Positions 14,043 through 26,367 of a stretch of DNA of 64,000 bases are shown piece by piece. Made by a program: the position numbers and the translations under genes. Position 1 is the first letter of the stretch, and every line of letters starts with the position of its first letter. The notes beneath the pieces are model-generated. The model made no database searches and had not been told where the DNA came from. It saw only the letters and a list, made by a program, of their open reading frames with translations. This DNA comes from Vesta saturnalis (Eukaryota > Arthropoda > Insecta > Coleoptera > Lampyridae): positions 106,288-170,287 of the forward strand of contig JARFJB010000662.1 of the NCBI GenBank assembly GCA_036346205.1. The letters run 5' to 3'.

Positions 14043-15584
14043 GTCTATTATTAATTATGCTAAGAAAATGTTATTAAAATTATTACATTTTTTAAGACCC
14101 TATTTTATTTACAGCGTACTTATTTTACTTTGAGAAAATACCATCCATTATACATAATTAAACGGCAATTTGATCTTGTTTTCTCTGGTACCTTCTTTTC
14201 CATGAGCTGTTTAGATTCCTTAAATGTTTATTGTTATTAATATCTAATAAGATCTGTTTAACTTAAAACATATAGATTATGTTCTGTGCATTTTGAATTT
14301 TATCAATTTTCTGGCTAACATGTATTAATTAATGAATTAATTTGAAAGTTTAAAATATCATTCTAGGAGTGATCATTGCTTTACAATGTGATTTTTGTGA
14401 TAGGTTATTATAAAGTGAGTGCATAATTATACTCTATCGTAAAAGTATTCTAATAAATAAGAATTAAATGGATAATGAAAATGTCTTTCATAATAAATAT
14501 TAAAAATTATTATGGCCAGTTTGATTTATCAGATGTTTTCGATGTTCCTGTCACATATACCATGTTATGTGCAATTTTAAGGTTAATTTAAATTTTTCAA
14601 TCCTACCAGAGGTTAATACGTGTTAATTAATTTTTATAAAAATGTGATTCTGATATAGATATAAATAACTGCTTTTGTTTACAATGTAATTTCACGTTTA
14701 TTATTAAAAAGCAGTTGATAATTAGCTTAAAATGTTTTACACTTTCTTTTTTAATTGCAGGTTGTAACCTTCCACCTACACAACCTTCAACTTATACACG
14801 AATTAATGACCTCCTAGTTAATAACACTATTGATGATTATGTGTTTAATGGTTAAACATGTAAAATTATTTACACTTCGTTTAATAGGGTTATCAACTGT
14901 TCCTAATTGCAAGGTTGTTAAAACACGTCCTTGTCATGTACAGGTGGTATTTCGAAATGTTTATCTAGTGGAGTCCTGTAAAAGCATCATGCAATTAAAA
15001 GAAGAACAATAAGGCCCTTTGATATTAAAAATATATATACATCATTGTATTCTAATTTTAAAACTTAATTGCAACATTATGGAACAATCAGGTCAGACAC
15101 TTAAAATAGGTTTTTAATTATTACCATTTAAATCCTAAAATAATATAAGAATAAAAATGCTGATGTATTTGGAAGTTACGACCAGAAGTTTGTTCTGTAA
15201 TAAAAAATGATAAAGGGGTCTTTTTTAAAAAACAGCTTAGATTTTAAGTTAACATGTATTTTTACATTTTAGTTAATTAAAATTATTTTTCAAACAGTGT
15301 TTTATACCGTAATGAATATATTATAAAAACGCTTAGCTAAAATAAAAATGTTTTATAATTATTACATTTCTTTTAACGACAATTTTAGGTTCAATATACA
15401 AATTATGTTATTATCCCTAACTTCACCTTCAACAATAAGGTCATTTGGTATTAAAAGATAAACATCATACTTATTTTACTTTGAGAAAATCATCCCTTGA
15501 AGCTAGCCATAGACAAAATCGGCCTTAAAGTTAGCATTGTGAATTTCAAAAACAACTTAATTTGACCTTTGACCCTGTAAAATA

Positions 15585-17437
15585 CTATAAAAGCGTGCGC
15601 GTAGTTTTTAATTTAATTCGAGGTTGAGGTCTCGAACCGAAAAATCTACTGAACAAGACTAGCCAGTCTATTTGAAAAAAGATACCGTCGTTTTTACGAC
15701 GATGGAGCCGAACGTCAACAGGCGCCGCTGCAGTACCTGGAAAGATGGTGGGGGAGAATTCACCGATGGCGCTCCAGGAGTTCCGGATACCGCCAGCGAT
15801 ACCGTCACTGCTCGATTTTCCGTTCGAGAGAGCGAGCAACGGGCCGCCACCGCACAGAAGAGGAGGCGGCAAAAAGACACGACCGCCACCGTTAGAAGGC
15901 ATCGCCCCTTAAAAGATACGCCGTCCACCGCCGCAGCCGTAGCCGCAACTGACAACCGAAGAAGAGGCCCGCCCGGATAAACCCCAGCTGCAAAAGAAGG
16001 AAGAAGCCCAGAAGGTTCGACCGTCTACGCCGCCGCCGGGACAACGGATTCCAGGCCCTGGAACCCTAACCGACAGCCCTGCTGCAATGGAACAGACTAA
16101 AGGAAACGGAGAAGGTTCCCCGGTAATCCTTCGTCACAAGGAGAACTGGATAGTTTTCCCGAGAAATGGACCGACAGCGGATCGCCTTCACGAGGGCCAA
16201 GGCCCGGGGAATCATTCAGCCTGCCTCACTCCAGGACCGAGACAAGCTGATCAGTTACATGGATAGGTGTGGTACGTATCACACCACCAGGCAAAACGAG
16301 CGATTTGCCAAGGTGGTGATACGCGGCGTGCCCGTAGAGCTATCCCAGGTCGACGTTAGCTCAGAGCTCCAAGGTGTTAATCTCTGTTTTCAGGATGAAA
16401 GCGAGGACGCCCGATTCGTGATGGTGGGTTGCCGTCCGAGGACAACAGGAAGAAGATCCGGGAGGTGGCACGTCGCCCGCCTGAGTCACCGTCGAGGACT
16501 TGCGGGGAAATCCGGCATCGGGCAGTGTCACCAGTGTCAAGGTTTGTCACGCACAGCGTTGCTGCAGGGCGGGCACGCTGTGGCAGGTGGCCGGCGATCA
16601 CCACAGCAGTGAATGCACTAAACCCCGTACAGACCGGGCAAAGTGTGTGAACTGCGGTACCACCCCAGCTACAGGGATGCCGAAGTTCCTCGACCTCCGC
16701 AACGGAAGAAGAGGAAGTACAGCAAGACCGAAGAGGACACCGCCGACAGCGGCGCCTTCTTCAACCCGGACCGGCGTCAGTTACGCCCGAGCGAAAGGTT
16801 GAGAAGGCGGAAGTAGAGAACGGCTCCGCCGCTGCCCGGCCTGCCCAACCCGCCTTAGGGTTTGACGCCATATTGGGCCCCTCGGATGTCTAATATGGGA
16901 AGGCCATACCTGTTTGTTGGGGCAGCGGGCTCGCTCAGGCGCAAACTGCGATGGACCTGTGGTGATCCTCACGCACGGTTCAGAGGTCTGCCCTTTCGGG
17001 TAATCACAAAGGTCCGGGCGAAGTCGGGCCCCAGATAAGAAAGTATCGATAATTTAATTTATTCTGTTCTGTTAAAACCGAAATTTCGCACAACTAACAC
17101 ATATTTTATTCATTTCAGATACGCAGGGCATCAGCAACCAGCCACAACCGAGCGAAACAGGAAGTCCACATCTCCAACACCCAACAACACCACATCTCCA
17201 CAACACATTTTTTTACGAACGACCAACAACGCTAAATACAAATAACTGGCAATCCACAACACCCCAAAAAACTCTACAATCCACGCGCTGAAAGAAAGAA
17301 GACTCTGAGCAGCGCACCACCAACACAACAAAATAACTTTATTATTATTATTATATTATTTAATGTGATATGTACTATAAATGAAATGTTAATATCTAAA
17401 ATCTCTAATAAACGTGTTAAAAAAAAAAAAAAAAAAG
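15585..17437 (+). mobile_element. Gag-only poly(A) retroelement (copy 1)
   Basis: Copy-1 version of 34690-36734. A TATAAAAG box lies at about 15587, the gag frame starts near ATGGAGCCG at about 15702, and a long A-run ends at about 17437. The gag frame is fragmented by many short losses, and the zinc-knuckle region (about 16520-16670) is only partly legible. Confidence 0.75.
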
Positions 17438-17454
17438 TGCACATTTGAGGGAAA

Positions 17455-19492
17455 ACCCTGTTAATTCATTTCTGTCATTTGCCGAGAGGCGAAAATTTAA
17501 AGTTACATGCATCGCACATAACATGAAGGGGTACGATAGGTGTTTTATGCTTAGATTGCTATGTATGCTGGCTTAATAATCAGTGGAGACCCAAAGTCAT
17601 CACCAACGGTCTAAAACTAATTCATTCAGTGCGACGATATTAAGTTTATTGACTCCTTTAATTTCATCTTTGCCATCGCTTCAATATTTTTGCAGATCAG
17701 ATGTCTGAGAAAGACAGGCAAAACTTTTAGATTGGCATGTGGCCCAGAGTAATTATGCTTTTAAGATGAGTGAAGAGATTTGAAGTATTGCCTGATGGAT
17801 GTTAAGATTCTCGTTAAAGGTTGTATTAGTTTCCCACCTTCACGACCAAAATAAAGTCTATCCGTTTGAGGAGGCTACCACTTGCAATAAAGTGTTTCGT
17901 AGGCGTTTCCTCAAAGAACACAATCGGCTCATTCAAAGGCGGTTATAGACGTGCCGACAATCAATCAAAAGTCGTTTACAATGGTTACGCTGGGTGGAAC
18001 ATTCCCAGAAAGTGCGCATACAGCACGTAGGAAAGCTAGTGAGTTTAGAACACCTGAAGGTGTTAAGGTCGACGGTTATTGTGTCGAATCAAATACGGTT
18101 TACGTGTTTTAGGGTTTTGGTATTTGCGAGGAATGTTTCCAACCAAGCTAATATTGATCCTAAGCTTGGTGCAAATACTTTCATGTTTGCCAGAAACGAA
18201 AACACGGCCGCTCGGTCCCAGTTTATACGCGAGCGCGGGTATAATCTAGTGGAGATGCGTGAATGCGATTTTAAAAACAAATACAAAATGAGTTGAGAGT
18301 ATTCATACAGAATTTAGGTGACCAAGATGACGAACCTTTAAACCCGCGAGACGCATTTTACGATGGTCGCACAAATGCTAGTAAACTGTATCATGAATTG
18401 ACGGCATTAACGAGAAAATAATGTATTATGACGCGTGCTCGTTATACCCTATGTAAATAAATATTGTGTATCTTGTAGGTCATCCGAGAATCCATGTAGG
18501 TTTAGATTGTAAGAACATTTCATTGGACACAGTGGAGGGTTTAATTAAATGTCGAGTACTGCCCTCTAATCTCTATCACCCTTTCTACCCTTAAAAATGC
18601 ATGGGTTGATGTTTTTTATGTAGGACTTGCGGTGCTGGGTTAAATGAAAGGGAGTGTGAGCATAATGACACCGAGCGCAGTTTTGTTGGAACGTTTGTAG
18701 CTGGAGCTGCGTAAGTCTATCTCTAAAAACTATATTTCCTGGATGTTTCTGAAGTTTGGGAGAGGAACCAATATGACAAACCACGAAACAGGGCGGACTG
18801 TTTAGGGTTACATCGATAATTTTTAAATAAAAGGAATGTTAGGTACCAGATTGACTAAAATACAAATTTTTCAAATTGGGAAAAGATATTGAACAACTTA
18901 ATTAAAAAATTGGTTTGGTATTGGTAAATTGGAATTTTTTAAGGGAAGAAAAAAGTGAATTGACAAAAACTTTTTAAATTGTTTGCCATTTAGGCCCTTA
19001 CCAAAATTAATTGGAGTTTAAATTATAGACCGGAAGGGAAGGTAAGACAAAACGTTTGTATAGGTTACAAACGGTCATGGTTTGAAAAACCCGACCCGGA
19101 AAAACTTTTGGGGGAATCCAACTTGAGGAGATTTCCTTGGCCAAATGACCGACGAATTAAGCGCACGGTGAAGGAAGTTATGTAATAGAATTTGTTAGTG
19201 CAGGACCAAAAACTACAGTTATAATTGTTTTCAACCAGTGAACAGACAATTAAATCCGTGTGTAAAGTGAAGGTATTACCTTAAACTATAAGAACTCACG
19301 TGGTATAAACTTGAAGGGGAAAAATATGGTGCTTAGTAATAGTAAAGACTCTTTTTTTATATGATAGAAAATAGTTAGAGACAGGTGCTACAATGTGTTA
19401 AGTAGGCCTGAATCCAAACAATATAGAATAAGTTATTCTAACCGACGGAGAATTGAAAACTTTGATAATCTTCCATTTGGGTATAAGGACTA
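17455..19492 (+). pseudogene. Protein-primed DNA polymerase B remnant (copy 1)
   Basis: Copy-1 version of 36775-39061, badly fragmented. The SEKDRQ and FARNENTAARSQFIRERGYN stretches are readable. The region 18830-19140, around the finger and palm motifs, has collapsed by many base losses and would be unrecognisable without copy 2. Confidence 0.75.
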
Positions 19493-19574
19493 AATAATAA
19501 AACAGATAAACAGAAAGAATTATTTTATTTATAGATCCCAACTCCTTGAGGACGAGTTCCAGCTTCTGGCCTTG

Positions 19575-19766
19575 ATTCGTTCTCGTTTTAATTGTGTTTC
19601 CGTGTTTGCTAGTTTGCATGGTTTTGTTTTTGTGTTTGGTTTTACGTGTTTTCGTGTTTTCGTTTTTAGTTTTTGTGTTTGCGTGTTTTCATTCTTCGTG
19701 TTTGCGTATTTGTTTTGTATCTTTGCGGTGTACGTTTTTGTTTTTGTTTTGGACCTTGTGTGTTTG
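19575..19766. repeat. TGTTTG minisatellite, truncated, at duplication junction
   Basis: Degenerate tandem array of units resembling TGTTTGCGTGTTTTCGTTT. It corresponds to the first ~200 bases of the longer array at 39135-39600. The array breaks off at about 19766, directly against the start of copy 2. Confidence 0.85.
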
Positions 19767-21660
19767 TTTTACAAACAGTAACCCCAAAGCTTCCACGTTA
19801 AATAATGTTGTGCCTTTACCTACAAAACAGCAAAACAAAAATGAAAAGCATAAGGATCTTTAAAACTAACTTATGCCAAAGCATCAGTATTCGCATTTAA
19901 ATGGATGACATGGATATAATTTAAGTATTACAGAGGCACATTTAACCGAATATTACAATAAATTTACAATCTTATGAATAACATAGTCAATAGCACATTG
20001 CTATGAAAAATATGCAATAGCACAATTAAAACAGAAATTATCATATGGTTTATATCTAAAATCTGCCGACCCGAATGCATCTTGTTTCTACAAAACAGTT
20101 TAAGTTCATAAATTACCAATCGGCATCGTCAGCATTGACTTAAAAGATTAACACAGAGCAACTTGATGGAGAAGTGAAAGAAAATCTATGTAATATACAC
20201 TTAAAGGTTCATTAATACCACTTAAATATATCTATAACATTTTCTAGGGTAGTCAAAGATTAAGCAAAGCATCAAGCTTAAGTAAATACACAAAACATGT
20301 ATGATTAGTAACTTAGCTTTAGATCCTGAAATCCTGTCATAAGATCCAATTCAAGATGTAGTGTTTGGCAATTATTTCACATATCTTGCCATCATCATCT
20401 CATAATCTACATCAAGTGTCTTGCTAGTATGTAATAAGTAAAACACACTTAACAGGCTAAAATGTAGGTATGCAAAACATATAGCTATATACAAAATATG
20501 TACAACGTCTAAGACTGCATATACCCCAATATGTACAGGGTAACGAAACGAACCGCAGCGAACTTATATCCACATTTGTACATCGATAACAGCTGATAAC
20601 TGCTTCAAAAGCCAATTATTAATGACTTCCCCTAAAATAATATAAAACAGAGCTAACAGCACTTAAGATATGGCGTTACATCCTTACCATGCGGATTAAA
20701 ATATGGAACCCATGTGTCCTTACATTGTGAGGTTACATATGACCCCTTCAGCTAATGAATTCAGTCAAGTATGAGTTCAAGAACAGATGATAACTGTTTC
20801 AAAAGCCAATCAGTAATGACCACTCCATGCGGATTAAAATATAGAACCCATGTGTCCTTACAGACCATGTGAGGTTACGTATGATCCCTTTAATTAATAG
20901 ATTTATTTATCGATTTCTTTAATCAAATTGATTTTAGTCGTCAGTTATCGAATCACAGATATGTTGATTGCTAAAATCAAGACGTGGTGTAAAAGAACAG
21001 AGCGTATCGAAAAGTTAACCTGTATTTGTATTTTCTTATAAATCCGAACAAGATTGAATGTACTAAATATTTATAGCTATTCATACATATGTAGAGAAAT
21101 GAAATTAAAACCGATTTACCATCGATGGGCTAAACAAAGTCCAGAAACTTTCATTTTCCTTTAGGAAAATAACAAAACGGCTATTCTTCGTCGACAGTCA
21201 GACCGGAAGAGGAAGTTCAAAGTCAGGATGTCAAATATATACCAGTGACTCCAAAGCAAATACTAGTAAAACAGTTAATTTTTACAGGTCGAAAAATTGA
21301 TTGAATCGTGCAGCGTAAGTAACGAATGTAACAAACTACTGTGATAATGTTTGTAACATAGGTATATTTTTATTACAATAAAAAAAACGAACATGTCGCC
21401 TGGACCGAAGGGTTAATTCAAGCGATCCAGAATAGACCTCCAACATAGAATAATCCTCTGTCAGAACACGCGGATCGTCAAATCATTACACGCCTTTGGC
21501 ATAAAGTCTGTGCAGCAATGGTTAGTTCTTAGGAAAATTTAGGTGCTGCCGAAAAATCCAAAACAGGTAAGAAGTGAACAAGGTAGCGTAGTTATTTTGG
21601 TAAAACATTTAAAACTATATTAGTGTATTTTTATTTATTTTTTTTTATTATATCTTTTCA
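19767..21660. other. No gene seen (start of duplicated block)
   Basis: AT-rich stretch, the same as 1107-2940. It contains a locally repeated phrase (CATGCGGATTAAAATAT followed by GAACCCATGTGTCC) twice, at about 20690 and 20826, about 136 bases apart. No coding signal recognised. Confidence 0.5.
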
Positions 21661-21679
21661 TACTGCCCGGGAATGGATC

Positions 21680-23954
21680 AATGCTGTAAAGTGAAATATT
21701 TTGCAAAATATTATCATGTCGTGGACCCAACATTTCTGTCATGCACACTTGTGGCATTCGTGTCTGTTAAAGGGTATTCGTATAGTGCATCATCAAATCT
21801 CACGCCATCTCGTTCACGCTCAAAGTTATGGACTATGCAGCAAGACTTGATCATAGAATCACGAAACGAAAGGTTCACATCCAGTGCTCTATGTAGTATC
21901 CGCCATTTGTTAGCCATTACATTTAACCATTCTGCGTATTCTGGTCAAGCGGTAGTTTTATATTCGTTTTTTCGATAGTCAAGTTCTTCTTTCCAAATGG
22001 TCGTTGGACGTGATCGGTTAAAGCAAAAGTTTCATCAGCTACAAAAACAAAGGGCATAGATGGTCCGTTGTCATAATTTAGCAGTCTCTCATTTGGTGGA
22101 ATATTTAGTTGACCTTGCGTAAGTTTTTGGCCAAATTTGGACCTTTGGAAAACATGTGAATCGCTATCACTACCGTATAATCCAACGTCGACTGAAATAA
22201 AGCAATAATTTGCATCTACAACGGCTGCAAGTACAATGGAAAAGAAATTCTTGTAATCCATAGAATCGGAAGCTGTTAGATTGGGCTTCTTCACTCTTAT
22301 GTGCTTCCCATCGATGGACGCTAGACAATTCGGAAAGTGTGTAGTAGCTGAAACCTTATCAGCTATTGGCGCCATGTTTCTTCTGCCTGTTGTGGCATAC
22401 ATTTTCTAGTCAGACACAGCCATAGTTTCGCGCAGGTATGTTTTACAATTGCTTCCATTACTGTCTCTCCAACGAGTAACTTAAAGGAAGGAGATCGGAA
22501 ACTATTTCCTATTGCAAAATATACGTGAATAGAAGTATAATGAATGCATACTTTATAATTACAATTATTTTTTGTGGCGTATCAAATATGTTTTTTCCAC
22601 ATGTTTATCTGCTTAAATTTTAAAAGTACATACATTGTCAACTTAAAGAATATGAAAACATGTAATTGGTTAACTTTTGCTGGACATTACTATTATTTTT
22701 ACCAGTTTTTTTACAGAAAAGGAAATGCAAGGTAAATGGAGAAACTTACGAACATGTTTCTGAAGAGAACTGAAAAACAAGAACATGGTTCATCCAGCCA
22801 AGCTGCAGGAAAGCATAGGGAGTACGTGTTATTTGACCAGTTACTATTCCTGTAACCCAAAACGGACGATCGACCGACGATAAGCGAATTCAGCGCATCT
22901 GAGAGAAGTTATGCTATTTTTGATAGTGAGGCTGACGAAAATTCACAGGCTGGGTCGATCACAGCAAAATATTAATGATATTGATGCATCTCAGACTTCT
23001 ACTGAAACTCAGGATCCGGAAATCAAAAGTGTATGGTTAAAAAGAAAGTACTAGAAAATAAACCTGAAACCTTTGAACAATCACTGTTGAACATTTTTGA
23101 AGACAAAAAGGAATAGACGTTTGATAAAGACAAATCTTTTCTCCTCTCCTTAGTGCCAACATTTAAAAAACTAAATGAATCCCAAAAGAGTAATGTTAAG
23201 ATGAAAGTTTTTTCGCGCTTAACACTACCAAACCAACAACCACCACCTTTCTGTCAGACACGAGTAGGCTACCTTAAATTCACGCCCCCGAATTACAATT
23301 ATCACATTGAAAACTGACAGGAGGATGTCGACACCAACCCCAAACACACGTGAAACTTCAGTAGCAAGTGGAAGCATGGGTTCCGGCACTTTGTCTCCCA
23401 CCAATGAGTTCCCCGAATTTCCTTGCAATAGAGTGATCATTTCTGAATTATAAGTTTCATTTTACGGTTACTACCGAAGAATTAGCACGTTTTGGTTTAT
23501 AAAAATGAAAGTTTACAAAGTATACATTCGTACCTATGTGAAATGAAATACGCCCTTGTTATTTGTCGTGTTACTTAAATTGCGAATAAATAAATTTCTT
23601 CGTATTCTTCTTCTTCTTACCTCCAAGTGAGTAAGTTTGTAAGTCTTTCAGCTGCAGTAATGGATTTGCGAGACTTTTTGTATTTTTAATGAGAGGACGT
23701 ATCAGTTCCAAAAGTTCATCAGTATTTGAAAAATTTTTCGGGATGAGCTCCTGAGTCCTCGTATACTCCTTGAAATTGCCCTTTGGTTTCTCGTTTGGCG
23801 GTAATTGGGTGCAGCCAGATTCGTTGCTCTTCTTCTTTCTTGATTCAAGCGCACATACCACTGCCACCTCGTTGAAGTTCATTTTGAAGTTAAACGGTTC
23901 AGTTGCGTATGTGCGCGGGGTCTGCATTAAACCGCGATCAAACGGATGACGCAA
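21680..23954 (-). pseudogene. PIF/Harbinger DDE transposase (HARBI1-like), broken
   Basis: Minus-strand remnant of a PIF/Harbinger transposase, the nuclease that cuts and pastes this class of DNA transposon. The N-terminal part is at 23954-23571 with the DELLELIRPLI stretch. The region before the catalytic core reads through about 22500-22400 (FLKLLVGETVMEAIVKHTC). The catalytic core at 22402-21923 shows SIDGKHIRVKKP, which holds the first Asp, then YGSDSDSHVF with the second acidic site. A frame change leads to YRLTRIRRM and then MANKWRILHRAL near 21917. Where family members carry the third catalytic residue, a Glu in a VENAFG-type motif, this copy has VKCN, so the catalytic Glu appears to be replaced by Lys. 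The N- and C-terminal halves are separated by about 1 kb that holds the MADF-BESS gene on the other strand. Non-autonomous relic. Confidence 0.82.
22700..23225 (+). pseudogene. MADF-BESS DNA-binding protein, Harbinger partner, broken
   Basis: Plus-strand gene between the two halves of the Harbinger transposase. After a splice-acceptor-like TTTTTTTACAG at about 22716, the frame reads a MADF-domain core (KWRNLRTCF, then a YVLFDQLLFL-like stretch at about 22819-22848). About 250 bases on it reads a BESS-like motif (DKSFLLSLVPTFKKLNESQK, about 23127-23186). PIF/Harbinger elements typically encode a second Myb/SANT- or MADF-like protein that works with the transposase in binding the termini. The arrangement here fits that. 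In-frame stops (for example the TAG in AAGGAATAGACG at about 23113) and frame changes break it. Recognition is by motif only. Confidence 0.6.
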
Positions 23955-24306
23955 ATCTGCGCCCAGTCTAAGTAATATTTTATAATTGCTGCTGAGTCAC
24001 CGTTCATAAACTAATAGCCTAAAATATCTGCTATTCATGGAATCCAATTAGGATAGTAGTAAAGATTCTCATGGGAAGCTATGTAAGCAAACAAAAATAG
24101 AAAACTTCCATAGGATGCGAGAAACATTACCAAAATATCGCGAAAAACGAAAACATGCAAAGAGTAGTAAGCTGAAATAACAAATTTGTACATTTGAGCT
24201 GAGTTAGACTTAATCATAGAAGACAAAGATTTTACTCACTAGACGGTAGTCGCACGGTAAATTGGCGTTATTATTATAAGTGAGACATAGATCCAGAAAT
24301 ATAACA
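23440..24306. other. Transposase N-terminal region and AT-rich sequence
   Basis: The segment 23571-23954 belongs to the Harbinger N-terminal region on the minus strand. From 23955 to 24306 I see only AT-rich sequence and no terminal repeat that I can define for the Harbinger element. Confidence 0.4.
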
Positions 24307-24680
24307 TGCTAAGAGACAGAAGTATCTCATTTCAAAGGTTGTGGTTGCATTGGACCAATGAGAAACGTGGTCAAGGCTTCCACCCCCGGAAGTTGTAGTG
24401 GGGTTGGCCAATGGGATACGAGGATGGGCCCCTTCCCTGCTGGGTATGAACAAGGGGGATGGGCCATTTGGTATCTAGTGGTAAACGTGGGTGGCCATCT
24501 TGTAGGGGTGAGAGGTTGCGTTGCGCATACGTAAAGGGCCATGTCGGCATTGTTGATGCGGAAGATGTTTCTTTAATGCGCAATCTGGCTTCTTCAGGTA
24601 TCTGGTGGGTTTTCCGTCGCTGCTGCTGGTGAAGACGTTGATGCGCCTACTTCTGGTGGAAGAATAAATCCTGGGAAAAG
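24307..24680 (-). repeat. Dispersed GC-richer short repeat (copy in duplication copy 2)
   Basis: Locally GC-rich segment. Read on the minus strand it contains GGCGCATCAACGTCTTCACC, then phrases matching CCCTTT(A/G)C(G/T)TATGCGCAACG and CATTGG(T/A)CCAA. The same order of phrases recurs at 58100-58430 on the plus strand, so this is a dispersed repeat with members outside the duplication. Its source, SINE or MITE, is not decided. The members share frame-length segments, but I do not regard them as genes. Confidence 0.72.
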
Positions 24681-24704
24681 TGTTTGCACTGTGCGCAACT
24701 TAAA

Positions 24705-24832
24705 CGATACCTTTGGGCTAAACACGCATATCAGAAACCATTACTTTCTTAATTAAACCTCGTTGTGACGATACCTCTGGGCTATACACGCATATCAGAA
24801 ACCATTATTTTCTAAATTAAACCTGGTTGTGA
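24705..24832 (+). repeat. Tandem pair of 64-bp units
   Basis: Two adjacent 64-base units, each starting CGATACCT(T/C)TGGGCTA and containing ACACGCATATCAGAAACCAT, with a few substitutions between them. The pair is also present in copy 1 at about 5910-6035. Confidence 0.85.
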
Positions 24833-25039
24833 CGCCATCGACGCGGTTAAAAATTAGAATTAGAAAATCAATACAGCATTTTTATTATTATTGATAATAA
24901 GGTGAATTTCAATAGTAAAATTAAAACTGTAAAGAGGCTTCATATTAGCAACGTCAGCGGCGCGGCCGGATGTAAGAAATTAAAATTAAAATATCAATAC
25001 AGCAATATTTTTAATATTAAATTAATTTATAATAACAGT

Positions 25040-26300
25040 AAATACCAGTGTACCTGGTAAGGTATTTGGAAGAATACTGACTGATAGGGTACCAGAAACT
25101 ACACAAACTAAGGTTTGGGATGAGCAGAATGGCTTCATTTCATGGAGACGGTGTGTTGATCAGATGGTTGCTCTCCAGTAGGTGATAGAAAAGTATTTAA
25201 GTGTAAAAACGAAGCTGTACTGTGCGTTTCTAAATCTGGAGAAACCATACCACAGAGTGAATAGGGAGAAGCTGTGGGAAATATTAAATGAATATGGCGT
25301 AAATAAAGGTCTGATAAACGGAATAAGGGCAGTATACAGCGGTAGTCGGGCATGTGTTAGGATAAGAGGAGGTGTGAGTTAATACTTAAATACTGAGCAA
25401 GGAGTGCGACAAGGCTGTGTGAGGTCATCGTGGTTGTTAAATGTGTACATGGATAGATGTGTTAGACAAGCATGTACCGATACAAATGGTGTAACGTTGA
25501 TGACGCAAATATACGAGTTCTGATGTATGCAGGTATGACAGTCTTATTAAGTGATAGTGTGGCTGAACTACAAACTGTTCTGAGGAAGTTTGATATAGTC
25601 TGTGAGAGCATAGACCCAAAGGTAAACGTAAACAAACCTAAGATTGTGGTGTTCAATCGGTAAGGTGGAAAGGAGAGTACAGTATTTACTCTGCAAGATG
25701 AAATTGTGGAGCAAGTGGACGTGTTAGAATGTTTACTGCAGATGGTACAATGGATGGCGAGATTGGACGAAGGTTCAATGCTAAAAGGAAGGTGATTGGA
25801 AGTGTGTGGACGACAATGAGAAACGAAAGCTTGAGCCTAGCTGAGACAAGAGCAATCTATGATGGCGTGTTTGTCCCGTCAGTACTATACAGATGTCAGA
25901 CATGGGTATGTAAAAAAAACCAGGAAGGAAAAATAAATGTCGTGGGTATGACATTCTTGGGAAGCGCATGTGGTAAAACGAGGAGGGATCAGATAAGGAA
26001 TAAGTGTATAATGACGAAGTGTAGCGAGGAACAGACGATGATGGATAGATATAAAAATAGTACATTACGTTGGTTTGGTCACAGTGAGATAATGAACAAC
26101 GTAAGATTAACGAAGCAAATATATGTGGGTGAGGTTAGAGGAAAATCCGGGCCTGGGAGGCCGTGTAAAACTTGGCTGCATCTAATAGAATGTATTATAA
26201 AAGAAAGACAGATAAGGAGTTAGTTTTACAAAGAAAAATTTTAATATTCCAAGATGTCAGAAGAGAAAAATTTAAAAAAATTAGTACTAATGCAGTGGAT
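25040..26300 (+). pseudogene. RTE-clade non-LTR retrotransposon, RT and 3' end, broken
   Basis: 3' half of a non-LTR retrotransposon reverse transcriptase. In order: GKVFGRILTDRV and the DEQNGF region (about 25060-25140), a KLYCAFLNLEKPYHRVNREKLW-type palm segment (25205-25275), GVRQGC (about 25404), then the active-site box, which reads YAGMTVLLSDS (about 25526) where a functional RT has YADD. After that come the thumb-side frame 25729-26223, with VFVPSVLYRCQTWV, LRWFGHSE and a GPGRPCKTW tail typical of RTE-type proteins. Frames change at least three times, and the endonuclease half is missing, so this is a 5'-truncated dead copy. No poly(A) or terminal repeat is clear. It lies directly upstream of the old Polinton polymerase fragment. 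Confidence 0.85.
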
Positions 26301-26367
26301 TATTTAATGGGGTGACTAATTCAATTTGAAGAACAGCACAGTGGTTGGGATCTATTAATAATTATAT

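Larger units (their letters stand above)
1107..19766. repeat. Large tandem duplication, copy 1 (degraded copy)
   Basis: From the ACAAACAGTAAC motif at about 1107 onward this block runs collinear with 19767-39352. It holds the same elements in the same order and orientation: Harbinger, dispersed repeat, RTE, old Polinton remnant, nested Polinton with gag insertion and polymerase. It ends at about 19766 inside a TGTTTG minisatellite, joined straight to the start of copy 2. Copy 1 is about 18.66 kb against about 19.58 kb for copy 2. The difference is spread along the whole length as losses of 1-6 bases, many in homopolymers, with few substitutions. A few places go the other way, for example about 11 extra bases near 4454 that copy 2 lacks. 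Either a real tandem duplication with one poor consensus, or an assembly duplication. Confidence 0.93.
12321..19766. mobile_element. Nested Polinton, 3'-truncated (copy 1)
   Basis: Left part of the element described at 31285-40238. The left terminal repeat starts at about 12321 with a damaged terminus (AAGAGAAGTGGC in place of the AGTAGAAGTGCGGC of copy 2). The element stops at the duplication junction and lacks the right terminal repeat. It contains the protease remnant (13734-14042, minus), the gag retroelement (15585-17437) and the polymerase (17455-19492). Confidence 0.8.

Noticed and set aside
15585..15980. Overlapping frames of about 100 codons on both strands in the gag region of copy 1
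   Set aside because: They are shadows of the GC-rich gag gene, which is open in several frames because stop codons are rare in GC-rich sequence.
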